Part shown: one piece after another, positions 33,780 through 43,806 of the stretch | How the letters are laid out: each line of letters begins with the position of its first letter | Position numbering within the stretch: the stretch's first letter is position 1 | Origin: Gyrodactylus bullatarudis | Lineage: Eukaryota; Platyhelminthes; Monogenea; Gyrodactylidea; Gyrodactylidae | Assembly: GCA_012064415.1 (NCBI GenBank) | Contig: SSNU01000050.1 | Span: forward strand, 22,993-86,992 | DNA: 64,000 bases | Direction of reading: 5' to 3' | Position numbers and translations under genes: made by a program | The notes under the pieces: model-generated | The model's input: only the letters and a program-made list of their open reading frames with translations | Databases searched by the model: none | What the model was told of the DNA's origin: nothing

Positions 33780-35771
33780 TTCTGATGTAAAAATAAATTT
33801 GAATGAATTTTTTTGAGAAGGATTAGCTGCCGCCTCATTTTCGAAAAACACATCCCTAAAGTGTCGTGTCAGTGCCCAAGTCAGAAGATTTATTGATTCG
33901 GATAGTCGCGAATCAGTTACAGTGATCAATAGAGTGGCCAGTCACAACCCTAACAGCAGACTCAGTCGTCTCACGACCATCCAAGTCGGAGGTACCAAAC
34001 GGAAAGCCCCTCAGTTCAACAGAAGAAGGTTAAATTCCCGAAGTGGCGGAAATCTTCCGTTCGAATTGAAGAAGAAGTGTCTTGCTTGTGGCGGTAACCA
34101 CTTCAGCAGTCACTGTCCCCAAAAAATACCAAACGTAACAAATGCAACAGATACAGTCACTTGACAGAAAGTTGCATCACTCGTAATGATCCGTGTTGCA
34201 CAATGCCCTATCAGATCCGCACCCTTCAGTCAAAAGGTTCATTACACCAATCGTGAATAGCACCTCAGTTAAAATGCTTCTGGATTTAGGTACTGACGTA
34301 TCCCTAATAAACATGAAGACCTACAAGGAAATTGGTAGCCCTACACTGTTCTCTACATCTCAAATCACTAATAAGAAGACTTCAGAGTTGAGCACTTTTT
34401 CTAAGGGACTATGATTACAATATTTATATGTTCAGACGAAGGCCTTTGGTCATGCTGACGTCCTGTCTCGTTTATATCCCGAATCGGGATTCCTGATAAC
34501 AACAAAAACATTTTAATTGTCTTTCTTTCAGCAGTTGACGAAACCCCACTTCGTTCAGCCCCTATTCAACCCGATTTGATTGCTCTGGAAACTTACAACG
34601 ACCCTACTTTGTCCGAAGTATACGATGCTCTCTTAACTAAGTGGCTAAAACAATACTCAATGATGTAAAACCCTATTATAATAGACGTGAAACCCTATCA
34701 GTCCTAAATGGCTCCATCTTATTGCACGATCGCGTCGTTATTCTTAGAGTACTTCGAAAAGAAGTTCTTATCCGATTACCCTCGCTAGACAGCATGTATA
34801 CTTGTTTAAAATAGACAACGATTTAGAAGATTATGTTAAAATTTGCGAACCTTGTCAAATAAATGGTAAACTGCCCCCATGGCCGAAAGAAGAAGCACCT
34901 TGGCAACGCGTTCACATGGATTTTGCAGGCCCTATTGAATGTATTTCCTAATAATTATTATAATCGTTGACGCCTACTCTAAGTGGCCAGAGATCAAAAT
35001 GATGAAATATCACGATTCCCAAAACATCATCAAAAAGCTGAACAAAATCTAACTCAATTTTGGACACATAACTTGCTTAATCTCTGACAGCTTTTGTATC
35101 TGATCAGTTAAAGACATGGGCAGTTTCCCGGGGTATACAATTGCTGAATTCCCACCCTACCATCCTCAATCTAATGGTCAAGCAGAAAGATTCGTTGATA
35201 CTTTCAAGAGATGTTTATTGAATGAACCCAAAAAAGAAGCTATTAACATTCTTTTGTCCTATTATAAATCCACACCAAATGTAACGTTGAATGACAAATG
35301 CCCATCTGAAATTATTTTCGGGACGAGAGTGAACACGAAGTTTTCAATAATGAACCCGATAAATGTCCCCAGAATAGCCATTCCAGTACCAAATTCCAGA
35401 TTCCCTATTTCCCAAAAAGTCTGGTTCTACGATAAGCCCAAACACGCCAAATGCCAGGTGGACGAAAAAAATTGTCAAGAAATCCGCAGGCTTGTTATTC
35501 GATGTCGAGAACGAAGAAGTTCGTACCGGAATAGTGCACGTAAATCATGTAAAACCTAGATATGATACCGAAGACTTACTTTCAGAGCTAGTTGCATCAT
35601 TTAAAATCCCGATTCCATCTGAGCCAATGAACCCTACCACCGATGCCATCGTTCCAAAAAATCCCAGTTCCGGATTCCTAAGTTCCAACTCTTCCGACTC
35701 CGGCCCCAGTGACGAGACGACCAAAGTCTACCCGAAAGACTCAGTTGCTGCCTCGTCTCAGAGAAGGGGGA
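33780..35771 (+). pseudogene. Broken Ty3/gypsy retrotransposon body
   Basis: A decayed plus-strand Ty3/gypsy element. At 33922-34164 a Gag C-terminus with a CCHC-type knuckle (CLACGGNHFSSHC, about 34078-34116) is seen. At 34193-34414 there is an aspartic-protease-like segment with LLDLGTDVSLI in place of the usual DTGA core. The reverse transcriptase is missing: the sequence jumps to HADVLSRL-like codons (about 34449-34475) that normally end the RNase H domain. Integrase remains follow in several frames: VHMDFAGPIE and YSKWPEI near 34911-34995, then PPYHPQSNGQAERFV at about 35152-35196, covering parts of the DDE core. Frames are disrupted repeatedly. A purine tract at about 35758-35771 precedes the probable 3' LTR. 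No 5' LTR was found. The element lies directly 3' of the three-exon gene. Confidence 0.8.
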
Positions 35772-35930
35772 TGTTGAGAAGCATTATCCTAAATTTATAT
35801 TCGAGCTAAATATAATTTTAACAAATATTTTTACACAATTTGGCTCATAGAGATGATTGTTTAAATAAAACTTGTCTCGATACCCTAAACTCGCGTTCCC
35901 AATTATGTCTCCTCCAAGACCTCACTAATT
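35772..35930 (+). repeat. Probable 3' LTR of the gypsy element
   Basis: The sequence TGTTGAGAAG starts right after the polypurine tract (AGAGAAGGGGGA), the normal position of a 3' LTR. It contains an AATAAA signal at about 35864. Its right end is uncertain, because no second LTR is available for comparison. Confidence 0.5.
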
Positions 35931-38455
35931 TTTTTTCGAATTAAAATATACCTCAGATGTATTCCATTTAAAATGTTTGTTATTAATAGACTGGACGTTT
36001 TAGAAGATTCAAGTTTCGACAGTTCAGCCATTCTTGTTGGATCTTGGATCATCAATATTTGATTAATTTGCAAGTAGTAAAAATAACCAGGAAATGCAAC
36101 AAATTTAACCCGAGATAACCTTTGAAGAAAAGAAATTGAAAAAAAATTGTTAGAGCTAATTCTATGGATTATGAGTAGGACAGTCAGAATGATATTTTTG
36201 CTATTTTTAGTATGAATCTTTAATAAGCAATGAAATCTGATTAAAATTATGTGAGGCATATTTTTGTCTCTGTTTTAGTTTCTGAAATAATTTTGCTAAT
36301 TATCTGCTATTTTTAGTTTGTTTTACTTTGCTCACCAAGCAATACCAAAAATACGAATAAAAAGCCTTTCTTTCTTATTCATGATAAAATCATTGTCTAC
36401 AAATGACATCAATTCTCTCAGATAACAAAATATTAAAATTTCAAACCCGTTTAACCCTGTTACCGTCTATATGAACAAAGAAAATTTTTGATTTAACTCG
36501 AATTTTATTTGATAAACCAATCAGAGTAAATAATTGATCTTAGGTTTTATCGTATGAATGGGTACATAGTGTACAGAATCCTAGTTTCAACAAGACAAAA
36601 ATATGGTTTCATGAAATACTCCATCGTACAAATTCATGACTTTTTAGAATAAGAAATTTGGTTTATTGCTATTTTTGAAAAAAAGAGAGACATTTATAGT
36701 GAACTTATAGAAAAAAATTGCATTTATCATTAAAACTTTTTAAGACCTTGCAGAAGGGAACTTAGCAATAAACCTAACTGACAATTACACTTTAATAGAT
36801 GGAAAAATGAGTTCCCATCATTTCATATGTTTAGGATTATTATTAAATGGCATTTTTCAAACTCAAGTAAGATACGTTGAACTTTGTGAAAAGAGTTCAT
36901 GAGACAAATTCTTTTTCATAAATAATTAATCAGTGTATAGAGGGTGGGCGGTGATTAATGAAAAGATCGTTGAAAAAAACTCTTTTAGTATTAAAAGATT
37001 CTTAGGATAAAAATAGAGAAAATTCCCTTTTTTTCTCATTTCAGTCGAGGGAAAATTAAAAGACTTAACATATTTATTCAAAAATATTTTCAAAATTTGC
37101 CCATTGGACGAGAGGGGAGGGGACAGTTAAAGTCAGGGAGAGAGAGAGAGGAAGTAGAAAATTTTACAATTCCTCTTTTTTCATAGAAAAGGGAACAGAG
37201 AAGCAAAGACAGCAAGCAATACTTTTCAATGGAGGAAAATCAATGTAACAGTTTTTTAATTCCCAGAATATTATCATTTCAGTATTATTATATTACTATC
37301 ATCATTAACAGAGTCAGACCGAAATACCTAAAGTTACTTGATATGAGGTTGGGAATCTTTAATTTTCACGTGAACCTCGATCTTTTCATCAAAAATCCGA
37401 ATTTGTTGAAGAAATTTTAGAATCCTACTCAGGTTGACCAATTTTACGGTTTGAAGAAAAAATTCTAAAAAAACTATCTCCATGAAAAATATGGTCATTT
37501 TTTAAATTCCGATTTGGCGCCAAAATCCCATTTTTTCAAACTTGGAGCTGAAAATTTCAAAGTGAGAGAGTGATCAAAAGTTGACAAATCGAAAATTTCA
37601 AATGATTTGATTATTCGCAATAATGATGAATTTCCATGGTACAGTGGGCTGTTATTAATGGATGAATTTCTAAATTGTAAAGGAGACCCATGTCTGGAGA
37701 GCAGCTTTGAACCAGAAAAATATGCATTGCAATATTACCGTTCGCAACTTCTTCGTCTAATGATCATCTTCGAAGTCAATTAGTTGAGCTCATAGGTCTA
37801 AAAGAGGAAATTTGGCACATTTTTGAAGTTGATTTTTTTTCTTTCAACAACCCCTGGCAACCAAAGTGCCGGCCACTATTTATTTTTCATAAAAAGGGTA
37901 GATTTTAAATAAATTTATATAAAGAATAAGATTATCATTCTTCCGTTGAATTTTTCTCTCATAATTGAATATTCTTTTGTATTAGAAAGAGACCAAGATG
38001 GTTTTAAAACAATTTCATTAACCTACATACATAATATCCTTGCAAATGCAAGATGTAATTGATAAGTATTTTCAAAAATAGGAAATCATGTCAAAAATGA
38101 CATTGAATTCGTACAGAAAATCTTGTTATTTTATGAAATTGAAAGAAATTTCAATTTAAAAGCAAATTTTGACTCATTAAATTGAATCATATTGATTTGC
38201 CCTGTGTTACTCAGATTTTTTTCATATCAAAGTTTAAAGGTTTTCTTAACCCTTTCGATACCATGAGAGAACCAACATACATATCAAGCTGATTCTTTTT
38301 GCAATCTTCTATGATCAGTATTACAAGAAATGTTATCTTCGAGACTTTTTTCGTAGGACATCAACTTATGGGTGATCTCGGATCAGTCATATATGACCTT
38401 TTGGTTTATTGTGTAACTTTTAGAAAAGCAAGTCGCTTACAAGTAAATAATATTA
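35931..38455. other. Gene-free region with MITE relics
   Basis: About 37335-37575 is an inverted half copy of the palindromic MITE at 60.7-61.3 kb (TTGATATGAGGTTGGGAATC at its start, GGCGCCAAAATCCCATTTTT inside). About 36010-36100 is a shorter relic of the same family (ttggatcatcaa, aagtagtaaaaat). Near 37090-37200 there is a purine-rich stretch with an AG run. No gene is supportable. Confidence 0.5.
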
Positions 38456-38460
38456 TAACT

Positions 38461-39300
38461 TTATTTTCTATGATATTTTATATAACAATTTTCACCATTC
38501 GATATACAAAGAAAGAATTTACATTCAGTGCACATATCAAACGTTTTCTTTGGGCACAATGTAAATTTTCTTCTATCTTTGGCTGAGGCGAATTTTAAAT
38601 GCAAGTGTAAGTTTTGATTTTCTAAATTGATTGAAAGATTCAGAAGCGAGCTGGAATCTATTCTGAGTGTTTTTCTTTCTGGCTCAGAAGACTGATCTAA
38701 AATCCCTGACATGTTGAATGATCTCTTTCTTGAAGTCAGACGGGACTCTTCGACTAGCTCGTCAGAGAGTCGAACAAGAAACTGAAGAAGGTCTTGCTTG
38801 GGATTCTCCGAAGTTTCTCTCTAGAGGATCCATGCATTTACATACGAGGCAGAAAGAACCCAATGAAAAACTGCTATGTACCTTCAAAAGTAATCATCTT
38901 CTCCATTTCGTAGACAGTTTTGGCGAAAAATTTCTACAAGATTACAAATTTTGTAAATTCGATCCGATGTGTCTGTCAATGAGTTTTCAGCAAAATGAAG
39001 ATTTCTTTTCAAATCGGTGAATCGATTGCGACTCATCAGCATTGAGACGGCCTCTACTTTTGTCTCTTTAGACCATTACATTTGGACTCGAGGTAATTGT
39101 ATCACACTCATCTTGAGCAGCATTCCAAGAAATTTTCGGACCTCGTTTATATTGGTTCCAAGGACTCTGTTATTCTGAGTAGCGAAAATGTTTGATTGAT
39201 ATACCAGCATTGATATCAATTCTATCATCGAAGAATAAAGAAAAATACTCCAGATTCGTTCGCGCACCACTATTCTTCGGTAAAGGAATAAAATCAGTCG
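38461..39300 (-). pseudogene. piggyBac transposase pseudogene
   Basis: Read on the minus strand. From about 39255 a piggyBac N-terminal helical region is seen (INEVRKFLGMLLKMSVIQLP), then an in-frame stop where the family has the Tyr of YWS (WSKETK follows). LMSRNRFTDLKRNLHFAE and YKICNLVEIFRQNCL continue to about 38895. The DDE catalytic core is missing. At 38461-38712 a cysteine-rich C-terminus follows (CPKKTFDMCTECKFFLC, then a terminal YH) like the zinc-binding tail of piggyBac enzymes. It thus retains both ends of the protein and has lost the middle. It is dead and much older-looking than the element at 15.1 kb. Confidence 0.7.
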
Positions 39301-39606
39301 GTGTGATTATTGATATACTTGCCATACTAATTCAGAGGTCTTGGACTAATATTCAAATATTATTTATCTTACAGTAGCTCTAGTCGAACCTCAATGAAAC
39401 TCACAATAAATTTCACACATCCAAAGGTCAAGCGAGAACTTGCACTATAGTTTCACCCTCATAAGCCATCGTCAGTAAGCCTTACGCATCCACGCTGGGC
39501 AAGCACTCAACCATCTAGTCCAACCCCCGCTATCTTAACTATTACTTACACTAAGCTTACTTATTCAAGATCGAGCCATGCTAGACTCCAATGAGTCTTC
39601 TGCTTA

Positions 39607-39815
39607 TTTTTCGAACGTACAATCCTAAATAATGCTTATTAAGCATTGCTTGAGTATGTCGATAGGAAGAAGCCTCCCTATTAGCCAACTATCATTCATT
39701 AGAAGTCTCATTAGAGACTAGCACTCCTTGGCAGTTCTAGATAAGGGTGATAGTTGGCTAATAGGGAGGCTTCTTCCTATCGACATGGCATTATTCAGGA
39801 TTGTACGTTCGCAAA
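39607..39815. repeat. Fold-back repeat, about 209 bp
   Basis: An inverted repeat with the outer arms TTCGAACGTACAATCCT and its near complement at about 39797-39815. The inner arms (left GTCGATAGGAAGAAGCCTCC at about 39658, right its complement at about 39760-39784) extend across about 45 bases with near-perfect pairing. The loop is about 60 bases. It lacks coding capacity, and no target duplication was found. Confidence 0.65.
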
Positions 39816-40178
39816 AATTTATTTATTTTTATAAAAAAAGAGAACCTTTTCATTGCAAGTTTATGCTATATTTATTTTGTAATTACTATATTTTTTAAAT
39901 TTAAGTGTCTCGTCTAACAAAAAAAGATCAAGAAATAGAAATTCGACTTTCACTTTGAGTTCATTTATAAAAACTAAACTCGCAAATTCCAAATCTTTTC
40001 TTTACTCAAATTCTCAATAAATCCTTAATGATCTAAATTTTTGATAGGCTCCCTCGATTATTCTATAGAACGTGGATATAAATTCTAAATTGTAATAGGA
40101 ATATTGTTTTGAATCTGAAATCTTCAATGAATATTAGTAAAAGTAGATTTGTTCAGGGTATAACCAACCTTTTCCAAG

Positions 40179-40451
40179 AAGTACGGAGGACAGAAGGGTA
40201 GATCTTTTGATTGTAAGATCAATGAACACCACAGAGATGTTCTCAAGGGTAGTAATTACAATTCCAAACTAATGGAACACACAGGAGAGGGACACATTTT
40301 CAATTTCGAATATATTATTAAGAATCAAAAAACAGGTAAAATTGATGGCAATATTGGTGAAATCGAAATAGAGGATAATTGGTTGCAATTACATATGGAA
40401 AAAGAAGAAAACTTTCATGAATTATTGATTTACCAGATCGTCAATTTTTGA
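40179..40451 (+). pseudogene. Penelope-like element GIY-YIG endonuclease remnant
   Basis: An open stretch of 90 codons without an ATG start encodes YGGQKGRSFDCKINEHHRDV, then LKGSNYNSKLMEHTGEGHIF. This matches the second half of a GIY-YIG nuclease: the GQTGRSF-like strand, the catalytic Arg/Glu-His helix (INEHHRDV) and the later H..TGH..F block. This arrangement is found at the C-terminus of Penelope-like retroelements. The first GIY-YIG strand and the reverse transcriptase are absent upstream, so it is a 5'-truncated fragment. It sits about 80 bases left of the hammerhead-SINE pair. Confidence 0.6.
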
Positions 40452-40534
40452 TTTTTCACGCTTGATTTTTCTCCAGGTTATCTGATTGGTTTATAAGGTT
40501 TACTTATGAATAGTGCAGGACCTTTACAAAGGTT

Positions 40535-41035
40535 AACTAGAATTATTTCGTTCTAGATCCCACTGGTTTGTCTTATTTGGTCATGGATCCCAACGTGACT
40601 AGTACGAAAGAAACTCACAGAGCATTTAGAAATAATCAAAGTATACATCTTTGGTAGACATATACGGACTCGTTGGTATACCACAACTTGGGATTTGAAC
40701 CTAGGACCTGTCACATTATGGTCCAAGGCTCAATCCACTCGTTTTCTAACTGCACTATTCATTAGTTAAAAAAACCTTGGGGATACCCCAGAGCATATAA
40801 AAGTAATCCGAGTTGCACGGTATGTTGGACGAGTGAATTGACCATTAGGCCACAATGCGAGAGGTCCTACAAAAAGAGGACGAAACGCGCGTATATGTAT
40901 ACTTAGATTATTTCTAAATGCTCTGTGAGTTTCTTTCGTACTAGTCATTCAGCAACATGGGCTAATGGAAATTACCAAATAAGACGAACCTATGGAAGGT
41001 ATTACCTAAGCACCTAGAACGAAATATTTTTAGTT
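40535..41035. repeat. Head-to-head pair of hammerhead SINEs
   Basis: Two copies of one SINE face outward from about 40765. The minus copy (about 40765 down to 40535) has a tRNA-like head with B box GGTTCAAATCC (complement of 40691-40701). It then carries the 5' half of a hammerhead (stem I GGTATA, core CCAACGA, stem II GTCC at 40666-40682), after which the stem II return strand and GAAA are deleted. The plus copy (about 40800-41035) has a head-like part and then the 3' half: GTCCT..AGGAC, GAAA (40882-40885), CGC/GCG and TA, then TATGTA. The B box and 5' core appear lost by deletion between two GTCCTA repeats. Both continue into the same tail (AAATGCTCTGTGAGTTTCTT). The paired inversion makes a long hairpin. 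Confidence 0.7.
40864..40899 (+). ncRNA. Hammerhead ribozyme, 3' half, decayed
   Basis: Stem II (GTCCT/AGGAC, 40864-40868 and 40877-40881), the invariant GAAA, a 3-bp stem III (CGC/GCG) and a GUA cleavage triplet at 40891-40893 are present, followed by the stem I return strand TATGTA. The 5' core (CUGANGA) is absent in this copy, so it cannot self-cleave. Its lost partner sequence is preserved in the minus copy at 40666-40684. Confidence 0.5.
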
Positions 41036-41416
41036 CAGGTTTATTTAATTCTGAATGGTTTTTCATGATGAATTCATAGATCTATTAAGAAATTCGATAC
41101 CGAATAGAAATACGTCTTTATGGCCTTCTCTGCAGAAAAATCAAAATTTCCCAACATTCATTTCATGTAAAATTTTATTTCCCAAAATGAAAAATCTTCC
41201 CTAGGTTACATAACAGATATTTTATATTTTAGAGTATGAACAATCAACCAAAGAATATATGTTTATATATGAAATTACAATTGAAATGGATAGAGAGTTG
41301 AACCCCTTTCTCTCAGAGGAACATTCTAATTAATATAATGGTTAATAATAAGATCTGGAGCCAAATTAAACACCTATCATCAACTGCATCCAGATTATAC
41401 CGAGTGTAGTAGTAGT
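41036..41416. other. 3' flank of the SLC16-like gene
   Basis: AT-rich spacer holding the presumed 3' untranslated region of the minus-strand transporter gene. I see no repeat or open frame. Confidence 0.4.
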
Positions 41417-43114
41417 CTATTCGATTTCATAAGGATTTCTCTTTTGTGACATAGATTTCTCATTGGTTTGATCGTATCCATAACCAGATGATGTGTCATT
41501 GTTGTTAAACGTCTGCATTGGTTTGTTATTATTACTTGTGTTAGCAGTGTTAGGATCCGAACCTGAATATTCACATGTATTCCCACTGGATTGACAACAG
41601 TGGTGGTTATCATCTTGGTCGTATCCCTTCTCCTTCATTTCTGCCAGCGCTTTCTTCTTCTTGATATAAAGGGAAATGTTCAAAAGGATCAAGAGGACCA
41701 CTCGAATACAAACAAGAACTGCCATTGTGGTAAAGAACCCTTTGAACTGGTATCTATCGATAATTGTACCAGACATTAAAGGTGCAAGGATCATGCCAAA
41801 ACCAGCAACCATTTTCGTCATGGGGAAGGAAACTGAACCATGGATTAGCATGATTTCTTCTGATGTTGCATAGAGAAAACAATTTCCTGAACCTATCGAG
41901 GCTCCAATGAATCCAGCCAATACAGAAATGACTGTAATGTCTGAATAGGTCTTTGCAATAATGAGAAGAAATAGAGCTGCAAACATTGCACCAATCAAGT
42001 ATAAAAAGGCCAAGTAACCTCGTACACGATCACCAATAAGTGCAGTTATTGTGAATATAATGGACTCTCCAATTCCAAAGTATGTGTTAACCCTTGAAGC
42101 GGCGACTAGTTCGTTATTTAAATGATCTCGAACGTAAGTGATCAAGTTCATCATAAGACCGTACATAACAAAGTTGTGTATGAGACGTTCAACGACCCAA
42201 AGGAAAATGTGTTTATTCTCCAAAAGATGGTCCATAGAACAAAAGGCCCAATTTGAATTTTTTGGTTCCTTTATCATGTACTGAAGATAGGCTGGAACAC
42301 CTTTTTTAAACAGGTTTCTTGTTTTATTCTCTTTTGGTATTTCGCTTGGATTGTCTTTCTTCGTCTCTGGGATAGCCATTGGGTCTGAAGGAAAATTTTC
42401 CCCTTCCAGGGTTTCATAATTTTTATCTTCTAATTTGAAATAGAATATGGAAGCCAGTGCACCTGCCAAGAAGAAAAGTATGCCGCTAAAGTTGAATGCC
42501 ATTCTCCAGCCGTACTCGGAGATCCACAGAGCAAACAAGGGTCCAACAATTAATACACCATAGGGACCTCCGCTAACAAAGGCGGTTGCTAGAACATGAA
42601 ATTTATGATTTTTATCAAAGTAATCTCCAGTTATCAGAGCAGTTGTACATAGAATCATTGTTGATCCTAAACCGTGAATTAAAGTGTGAGTTATAAATAA
42701 GTAGCCAGGAGATGGAACAGAGGCTGAGCTGAGACAACTCACCAGAATTACACATCCAGCTGCAAAAATCGATTTCCTGTATGGCTTATTTAACTGTAAA
42801 AGTAACGAAGTGAAGAAGGGCATCAAAAAGAAGCCGATTGCTGCATAAGAGTCTCCAATCCAGTTCAATTCTGTTAAGCTTGTTGTGTTAAAATCATTCT
42901 TGAGTTCACTGATGAATAATCCGAATGCTCTACGCTTACCACCGATTAAAATTACGTTTATGGCCGAGACTATTAAAATGAACCAAGAGAGTTTTGCTGA
43001 GGTCTTTATACGATCTTTAACGTTGGTAAAAAAATGATAAACTGCCGAAAAATAGCCGGTAGTTAAATAGAGTCCAGCCTCCTCTTTTACCATAGCGGAA
43101 AATATTTCCATCAA
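41417..43114 (-). CDS. SLC16-like monocarboxylate transporter (MFS)
   Basis: A 565-residue major facilitator superfamily protein, closest in layout to the SLC16 (monocarboxylate transporter) family, which moves lactate, pyruvate or related solutes across the plasma membrane, usually with protons. About twelve hydrophobic segments are visible in two sets of six. The first set (residues about 40-235) is followed by a charged cytosolic loop of about 80 residues, then the second set (about 300-490). Family-like blocks include TELNWIGDSYAAIGFFLMPF, GSTMILCTTALITGDYFDK, VSGGPYGVLIVGPLFALWI and YGWRMAFNFSG. The Asp-Tyr-Phe and GWR elements are typical SLC16 positions, but the usual GWGW-type motif in helix 1 is absent. 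The C-terminal tail is cytosolic, His/Cys/Asn-rich and low complexity. It is intronless. The substrate cannot be predicted. The start is the first Met; the second Met follows immediately. Confidence 0.8.
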   Translation of the reverse strand: MMEIFSAMVKEEAGLYLTTGYFSAVYHFFTNVKDRIKTSAKLSWFILIVSAINVILIGGKRRAFGLFISELKNDFNTTSLTELNWIGDSYAAIGFFLMPFFTSLLLQLNKPYRKSIFAAGCVILVSCLSSASVPSPGYLFITHTLIHGLGSTMILCTTALITGDYFDKNHKFHVLATAFVSGGPYGVLIVGPLFALWISEYGWRMAFNFSGILFFLAGALASIFYFKLEDKNYETLEGENFPSDPMAIPETKKDNPSEIPKENKTRNLFKKGVPAYLQYMIKEPKNSNWAFCSMDHLLENKHIFLWVVERLIHNFVMYGLMMNLITYVRDHLNNELVAASRVNTYFGIGESIIFTITALIGDRVRGYLAFLYLIGAMFAALFLLIIAKTYSDITVISVLAGFIGASIGSGNCFLYATSEEIMLIHGSVSFPMTKMVAGFGMILAPLMSGTIIDRYQFKGFFTTMAVLVCIRVVLLILLNISLYIKKKKALAEMKEKGYDQDDNHHCCQSSGNTCEYSGSDPNTANTSNNNKPMQTFNNNDTSSGYGYDQTNEKSMSQKRNPYEIE

Positions 43115-43806
43115 AGTTTACAAATCTTATATTCTTACAAGATTTAAGCATTAAATTTTCATTGGTGGAGACAAAAAAAGAGGAAAATTTTTTTAGGTTT
43201 ATATTTTTTTCTTGAATTTTTTAACAATTTAAAATTTGAACCCCTTATCAAAAATATAGGAAAAAAATTCAGAATTACTTAGTTGGTCATATAACGACTT
43301 GACCTGCTTTGTTGGGTAATTTATGATTAAAATGCAGATTAATTATTGATTATTAGAATGAAATTTCAATCACATTAATTATTTGTTCTAAAAGATGGAT
43401 CAATGATTTAATTAAAATGTCAAGATGGAACAAAACAAGTGGGAAGTTGTCAAGAAAAATTTTCAACGAATCTTCAACTATTTGATGACTTCTAACGAAT
43501 CATCAAATTTTTTTTTGCAAATGTAATTTATGTTTCTATTATGAATTGATCTCTCGTTAATCTCCTCTAAAAATTTAACGTTGTTTTTCAAATAATATTT
43601 AACACTGTGAGATGTAGAAGAAAATTAGCATATAATTTTTGACAGAAACAAATGCTAAAGTTAAAACAAAATTAAATAAAAAATGATTGAACCGCGCGAT
43701 TTTGTTTTAAGCAACAAATTCCTTGAAACTTTTCAAAAATCTTCAGTTCAATTCAAAAAATTTCTTCTTCTCCGAATTCGATTATTAACCCTTTTCATTT
43801 TCAGTA
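43115..43806. other. Divergent spacer between transporter and ataxin-3 genes
   Basis: A spacer of about 690 bases between two outward-facing genes. On the minus side a TATA-like AATATAAACC lies about 85 bases upstream of the transporter ATG, and a CCAAT motif is nearer the gene. On the plus side CCCTTTTCATTTTCAG ends two bases before the ataxin-3 ATG and looks like a splice acceptor. That would fit an untranslated first exon or a spliced leader. Confidence 0.4.

Noticed and set aside
38299..38586. Plus-strand VIFETFFVGHQLMGDL, like the piggyBac FDNFFTS block
   Set aside because: It lies on the strand opposite to the clear minus-strand piggyBac pseudogene, and the rest of the frame shows no piggyBac features.
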